The notes beneath the pieces are model-generated. The model was not told the DNA's origin, did no database searches, and saw only the letters and a list, made by a program, of their open reading frames with translations. Positions 60,915-64,000 of a stretch of DNA of 64,000 nt are shown here, in pieces. The DNA comes from Pseudobutyrivibrio xylanivorans (GTDB taxonomy: Bacteria > Bacillota > Clostridia > Lachnospirales > Lachnospiraceae). Each line of letters starts with the position of its first letter. The first letter of the stretch is position 1. The stretch is from NCBI RefSeq assembly GCF_010906925.1, contig NZ_VTVE01000001.1, positions 1,340,278-1,404,277 on the forward strand. Reading direction: 5' to 3'. A program made the position numbers and the translations under genes.

Positions 60915-62141
60915 TTAATGTTCTATAAACATATTGCCATACCACTTCAATGCCTCTACATAAGCATCATATACCACATGCATTTCTATGTCATGAAGCA
61001 CCATTAATCTAGAAACTTCCTGCCAGTCACCAGCTTCATAGCTAAGTAAGAAGTCTAGCTGTGGTGCAAAAATACCATCTCCGCTGACAAGGGCCTTCTT
61101 GATTTCATTGCTAACACCTACCTGTGTAAGAGCCTCTTCCATTGGCATATCAAGAATTAAATTCAAGAGTGAGAACAATCCCATAAGGAAAAGCTCATCC
61201 TTGCGCATTGCATAATCAAATACCAATGCAAGATTCTCTGCAAATCTAGCTCTAATCAATGAAAGACGAGTGATTTCATTTGGCTTACCAGCTGCAAGTC
61301 CGTTAAACAATGTAGTGTTCAACCAACGTCTAAGCTCTCGCTGCCCTAAAAGTGCTGTAGCCTGCTGAATAGATCTAATATTTGAATTAAGTGTCAGTTT
61401 ATTGGCAATTTTTAGAAGCTCTATAGAAAGAGCCGGGTCTTGACCAATTACATTGGCTACATCCTCTAGGTCAAAGTCAGGACGATTAATCACACTCATA
61501 AGCTTCATGTAATTCATCTTGATAGGTGTAACCTCTGTATCCTGAGTATTAATAGGAATTCTGAAGAATGTTCCCTCAAAAATCTTAAATAAACCAGAAT
61601 CCTTAGCTGCATCGAATTCTTCCTTAGAATGTAAATTCTCTGCACAGAAATCTATACTAGGCAAAACCTTTCTGAAAGCCTTTGCCTGTTCTACCACATC
61701 ACCTGTATCACTATTAACAAGGAATAAATCAAAGTCCTTAAGTAAGGTCTTATAGTCTTCAACATTAGCAAGAGGCAAATCCTTAATTGCAAGCTTAAAT
61801 CCCTTGTTTTTAAGGTCCACAATTCTCTTGTTATAAGAATCCTCCGGCTTAATAGACTGATCAAGAAGAAGCATTATTCTTCCTTGAAATCTAGTGAGCT
61901 GCTGCTCTATATTTGAAAACAATGAAATATTATTAATCGGAATAATAATACTGCAATTATCAATTAAATCCGTCTCTGAAATACTGTCAAATACTTCGAT
62001 TCCTACGATAGAACCGGCCCCATCATACTTACCAGCTCCAAGTAAATGAGGATGTTCAAACATGTTCTCCTTTTGGGCATACAAACAATATGATGCCACT
62101 GACATGTCTTCAAAAAAAAGTGGTACTAGTGTAGCAAGCAT
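60915..62141 (-). CDS. YuxH-type protein: degenerate EAL plus HDOD domain
   Basis: This is a 408-residue signalling protein. The C-terminal half (about 205-400) is an HDOD domain (NRPDFDLEDVANVIGQDPALSIELLKIANK). The N-terminal half is an EAL-like domain that lacks the EAL-x-R catalytic motif, so it cannot hydrolyse cyclic di-GMP and may only bind ligand or protein. YuxH-type proteins occur near motility and c-di-GMP genes. Here it stands alone with its own ribosome site and terminator. Its partners are unknown. Confidence 0.8.
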   Translation of the reverse strand: MLATLVPLFFEDMSVASYCLYAQKENMFEHPHLLGAGKYDGAGSIVGIEVFDSISETDLIDNCSIIIPINNISLFSNIEQQLTRFQGRIMLLLDQSIKPEDSYNKRIVDLKNKGFKLAIKDLPLANVEDYKTLLKDFDLFLVNSDTGDVVEQAKAFRKVLPSIDFCAENLHSKEEFDAAKDSGLFKIFEGTFFRIPINTQDTEVTPIKMNYMKLMSVINRPDFDLEDVANVIGQDPALSIELLKIANKLTLNSNIRSIQQATALLGQRELRRWLNTTLFNGLAAGKPNEITRLSLIRARFAENLALVFDYAMRKDELFLMGLFSLLNLILDMPMEEALTQVGVSNEIKKALVSGDGIFAPQLDFLLSYEAGDWQEVSRLMVLHDIEMHVVYDAYVEALKWYGNMFIEH

Positions 62142-62274
62142 AATCCTTCTCCTTTTGTCTGTAAAAACACCTATTAAAATCCCCTTCAGTCAATGTTTTA
62201 AATTGTCTGAATATTTAAAAATATTATATCACTAAGATTATCTATATTCAATGAATCATGTCTCTTTTTAGACA

Positions 62275-63129
62275 CTATTTAATAAACGCAATCAACTTTT
62301 TAGCCAGCTCTACATCTGCTCCATCCTCGCGATAAATGCCGTATACATCCCAAGAATATTCACCCTTGAGCTTTACCGCTCTAACATCATCAGAGTCTGG
62401 TAAAATCTTTGGAGACACACCAAGACCAACACGATTTTCAACTAGTCTGAAAATAGAGAATCCTTCATTAACATTACCCACTATGTTAGGATGGAATCCA
62501 TTCATATGACAAGCTGTAAGAAAATCCTGATGAATCCTATATCTGCTAGCCATAGAGATAATTTTATCTCCTTTAATTTCCTCTACGGAAATCTCTTCTC
62601 TATCAAAAAGAGGATGTCCTCTATATACATATAAGACCATATCCTCAGATTTAATAAGCTCCCCCTTGAGACGATCATCCTCTGGAGCGCCAATAGCAAA
62701 TCCAAATCCTAATTCCCCATTAAGAACTCGTTCCTTAACCATAGCATTATCCTGCTCGTACCAGGCTCCGACGATTGCTGGATTCTCATCCATGAACTTC
62801 TGAATCTTATTTATATCAATAACCCTAATTGAGCCAGACGCAAATCCAATCTGAAAACGCTTTTCTCGGTTGCGGACATTCTCAAGATTAATCATTAAAT
62901 CCCGAAAACTTTTCTCTAGCTCAAGACATTTTTCGTAAAACAAAATCCCTGCATCAGTAGGCAAGAATCCATCCTTGCTTCTGATGAACAAAGGTGTATC
63001 CAGCTCATCCTCAAGATTCTTGATTAACTTTCCTAACCCCTGAGGAGACATGAATAATTTCTTAGCAGCTGGAACAAGATTCTTTTCTTCATAAAGAACC
63101 TGAAAGCACTTAAAATTCTTAGTATTCAT
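62275..63129 (-). CDS. LysR-family transcriptional regulator
   Basis: This 284-residue LysR-type regulator has an N-terminal HTH (NLVPAAKKLFMSPQGLGKLIKN) and an effector domain beginning around residue 90. A promoter-like pair TTTACA-N16-TATAAT (63182-63209) overlaps the terminator of the upstream RNA. The target and effector are unknown, and no divergent gene is present. Confidence 0.88.
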   Translation of the reverse strand: MNTKNFKCFQVLYEEKNLVPAAKKLFMSPQGLGKLIKNLEDELDTPLFIRSKDGFLPTDAGILFYEKCLELEKSFRDLMINLENVRNREKRFQIGFASGSIRVIDINKIQKFMDENPAIVGAWYEQDNAMVKERVLNGELGFGFAIGAPEDDRLKGELIKSEDMVLYVYRGHPLFDREEISVEEIKGDKIISMASRYRIHQDFLTACHMNGFHPNIVGNVNEGFSIFRLVENRVGLGVSPKILPDSDDVRAVKLKGEYSWDVYGIYREDGADVELAKKLIAFIK

Positions 63130-63189
63130 TTCCCTATTATTATTCTCCCTATAATATTTCGCTATAAATAGCTTATATTTTATTATATA

Positions 63190-63312
63190 AAAAAAAACCC
63201 CTTTGTAAAATCGAATTTTACAAAGGGCCTATTATAAAAATAGGGGAGAAATGATTAATAGGGTGTTAATCATAATCAGCCGTAGGGGTTGGCTGATATA
63301 ATGCGTTTGCAC
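63190..63312 (-). ncRNA. Candidate small RNA (or LysR leader) with C-rich loops
   Basis: A TATAAT element (63319-63324, minus strand; the -35 is weak) would start an RNA of about 120 bases. It folds into ATCAGCC/GGCTGAT with loop AACCCCTAC, ATGATTAA/TTAATCAT with loop CACCCTA, a single-stranded CCCCTA, and a terminator (13-bp stem CCCTTTGTAAAAT/ATTTTACAAAGGG, then nine T). Three exposed CCC(C)TA motifs could pair with ribosome binding sites. It ends 60 nt before the LysR gene, so a leader function is possible. Confidence 0.45.
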
Positions 63313-63401
63313 ATTTTCATTATATGTAATAATTGTGAAAAAAAGAATAAACAATTAGTTTCTCATCGGAAACTTTTACTTTCTTATAACGCAATAAAAA
63401 A

Positions 63402-63427
63402 AGCTGTAAGCTATGTAGCTTACAGCT
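63402..63427 (-). terminator. Terminator of tRNA-Trp
   Basis: AGCTGTAAGCT and AGCTTACAGCT (plus strand) form an 11-bp stem with a 4-base loop; on the minus strand TTTTTT follows. It lies 9 nt after tRNA-Trp. Confidence 0.9.
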
Positions 63428-63436
63428 CTAGTCAAA

Positions 63437-63507
63437 CAGGGGATGAGAGAATCGAACTCCCACCAAAGGTTTTGGAGACCCCTATCATACCATTTGACCA
63501 ATCCCCT
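63437..63507 (-). tRNA. tRNA-Trp (CCA anticodon)
   Basis: This 71-nt tRNA has acceptor arm AGGGGAT/ATCCCCT, D stem GTCA/TGAT, anticodon stem GGGGT/ACCTT with loop CTCCAAA (anticodon CCA), T stem GGGAG/CTCTC and discriminator G. The 3' CCA is not encoded. It has its own promoter (63565-63593) and terminator (63402-63427). Confidence 0.95.
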
Positions 63508-63564
63508 AAATCGTAAGCGAAAAACCTAAAATTAATTTAAGTCCTTCACCCACGCGACTCAATG

Positions 63565-63593
63565 ATAATATCACAATATGTAGTCGCTTTCAA
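63565..63593 (-). promoter_or_regulatory. Promoter of tRNA-Trp
   Basis: On the minus strand TTGAAA (63588-63593) and TATTAT (63565-63570) are 17 bases apart. It lies about 58 nt upstream of tRNA-Trp and downstream of the tRNA-Ala terminator. Confidence 0.65.
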
Positions 63594-63653
63594 TAGAAAA
63601 ATCACAAAAACTTCACATTAATTTAAGTTTTTTCAAAGTGACTTTCATAAAAA

Positions 63654-63681
63654 AAGTTCTTGCAAAATTCTGCAAGAACTT
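63654..63681 (-). terminator. Terminator of the rRNA-tRNA-Ala transcript
   Basis: AAGTTCTTGCA and TGCAAGAACTT form an 11-bp stem with a 6-base loop, followed on the minus strand by a run of T. It begins 4 nt after tRNA-Ala. Confidence 0.9.
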
Positions 63682-63684
63682 TAG

Positions 63685-63757
63685 TGGAGACGGAGAGATT
63701 CGAACTCTTGACCCCCTGCTTGCAAGGCAGGTGCTCTCCCAACTGAGCTACGCCCCC
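63685..63757 (-). tRNA. tRNA-Ala (TGC anticodon)
   Basis: This 73-nt tRNA has acceptor arm GGGGGCG/CGTCTCC, anticodon stem CCTGC/GCAGG with loop CTTGCAA (anticodon TGC), a normal TTCGAAT T-loop and discriminator A. CCA is not encoded. It lies about 120 nt downstream of the 23S rRNA end and is probably transcribed with it. Confidence 0.95.
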
Positions 63758-63782
63758 AAATAAGTTACTTTATTAAGAAAAA

Positions 63783-63808
63783 TAGCAAGCGTTAATAAAT
63801 GCTTGCTA
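63783..63808 (-). terminator. Hairpin with T-tract between 23S rRNA and tRNA-Ala
   Basis: TAGCAAGC and GCTTGCTA form a perfect 8-bp stem with a 10-base loop, followed on the minus strand by TTTTTC. It looks like an intrinsic terminator, but tRNA-Ala begins 25 nt later and has its own terminator, so it may only be partial or may act in processing. Confidence 0.6.
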
Positions 63809-63877
63809 CCTTTATTTTATAGCAACCTCAAAACTTCACACAGTAGGACTTAGTATCCTATTCGCTAAACATCTTTT

Positions 63878-64000
63878 AGAATAAACCTTCGATCTATTAG
63901 TATTCATCAGCTGAATGTGTTACCACACTTACACCTTGAACCTATCTACCTTATCGTCTTTAAGGGATCTTATCTCCTTGAAGGAGGGGATATCTCATCT
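63878..64000 (-). rRNA. 23S ribosomal RNA, 3' end
   Basis: The minus-strand sequence contains the conserved 3' part of 23S rRNA, including GGTGTAAGTGTGGTAACACA and GAATACTAATAGATCGA. The gene runs off the right edge. The exact 3' end (about 63878) is estimated from the conserved terminal helix. No 5S rRNA follows within the 120 nt before tRNA-Ala. Confidence 0.95.

Larger units (their letters stand above)
63130..63436. other. Intergenic region between the LysR gene and tRNA-Trp
   Basis: These 307 bases have no convincing protein gene. They hold a candidate small RNA or LysR leader at 63190-63312, the LysR promoter-like sequence at 63182-63209, and the tRNA-Trp terminator at 63402-63427. A plus-strand 16-codon frame at 63251-63301 is discussed as rejected. 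Confidence 0.6.

Noticed and set aside
63251..63301. Plus-strand mini-ORF of 16 codons (M-I-N-R-V...W-L-I) with an AGGGGAG site
   Set aside because: The whole stretch is inside two perfect hairpins of a minus-strand RNA with a strong terminator. The G-rich ribosome-like site is simply the complement of the C-rich loop motif, and no gene follows on the plus strand.
63758..63877. 5S rRNA between 23S rRNA and tRNA-Ala
   Set aside because: The 120-nt spacer contains a hairpin and AT-rich sequence but none of the conserved 5S motifs (such as CCGAAC).

Overview
The window looks like chromosomal DNA of a low-GC, Gram-positive anaerobe of the Lachnospiraceae, most like Butyrivibrio or Pseudobutyrivibrio. 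The evidence is strong AGGAGG ribosome sites, simple-hairpin terminators, several ECF-transporter S components, a nickel-pincer (lar) operon, an Est1E-like feruloyl esterase and an intracellular GH51 arabinofuranosidase, as in rumen or gut fibre degraders. I saw no insertion sequence, integrase, phage gene or CRISPR array. Most genes are on the minus strand and run away from a ribosomal RNA operon at the right edge.

Layout. 0-5 kb: small enzymes (Nudix hydrolase, iron alcohol dehydrogenase, two GNATs, a PHP phosphatase, an MBL-fold hydrolase). 5.3-8.7 kb: HAD protein, flavodoxin, and an operon with an ECF S component, a DUF4430 exported protein and a feruloyl esterase-like hydrolase. 8.7-11.1 kb: AraC regulator plus secreted NlpC/P60 cell-wall hydrolase. 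11.2-16.4 kb: a sulfur-handling region (rhodanese-TtcA fusion, precorrin-2 dehydrogenase-like protein, spermidine synthase-like membrane protein, IscU and IscS). 16.5-18.5 kb: an ECF S component divergent from a MocR/PdxR-like regulator that lacks the PLP lysine. 18.5-21.4 kb: zinc-ribbon membrane protein and PgeF. 21.7-25.7 kb: Fe-S aldo/keto reductase with larE-larB-larC. 25.7-27.4 kb: LysR regulator and TcdA.

27.5-30.2 kb: methionine ABC transporter metN-metI-metQ, preceded by a 37-codon leader ORF very rich in Met and Cys, an antiterminator pairing and an intrinsic terminator. 30.2-36 kb: GH51 arabinofuranosidase, DUF6171 protein, sodium/solute symporter and a polar amino acid ABC transporter. 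36.2-38.7 kb: a phosphatidylethanolamine operon (flippase-like protein, PssA, Psd). 38.7-42.7 kb: tRNA and rRNA modification genes, an HD phosphohydrolase and a DMT exporter. 42.7-46.2 kb: four exported or membrane proteins of unknown function. 46.4-49.5 kb: a PNPOx-like protein and a four-gene regulon of a membrane-tethered MerR regulator, YbjQ, an alpha/beta hydrolase and a YhfC-type intramembrane protease, driven by two matching MerR-type promoters. 49.6-57.8 kb: carA, carB and purL. 57.9-63.1 kb: an XPD/DinG-like helicase fused to a Cas4/RecB-like nuclease, an HPr-like protein without the active histidine, a YuxH-type HDOD protein and a LysR regulator. 63.2-64 kb: a candidate small RNA, tRNA-Trp, tRNA-Ala and the 3' end of 23S rRNA.

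The strongest candidates for something undescribed are the Met/Cys leader-peptide attenuator of metNIQ (29.93-30.18 kb), the tethered MerR with intramembrane protease regulon (47.2-49.6 kb), the lysine-less MocR regulator with its ECF S component (16.5-18.5 kb), and the C-rich-loop small RNA or leader (63.19-63.31 kb). All identifications were made by reading motifs; no database search or folding program was run.
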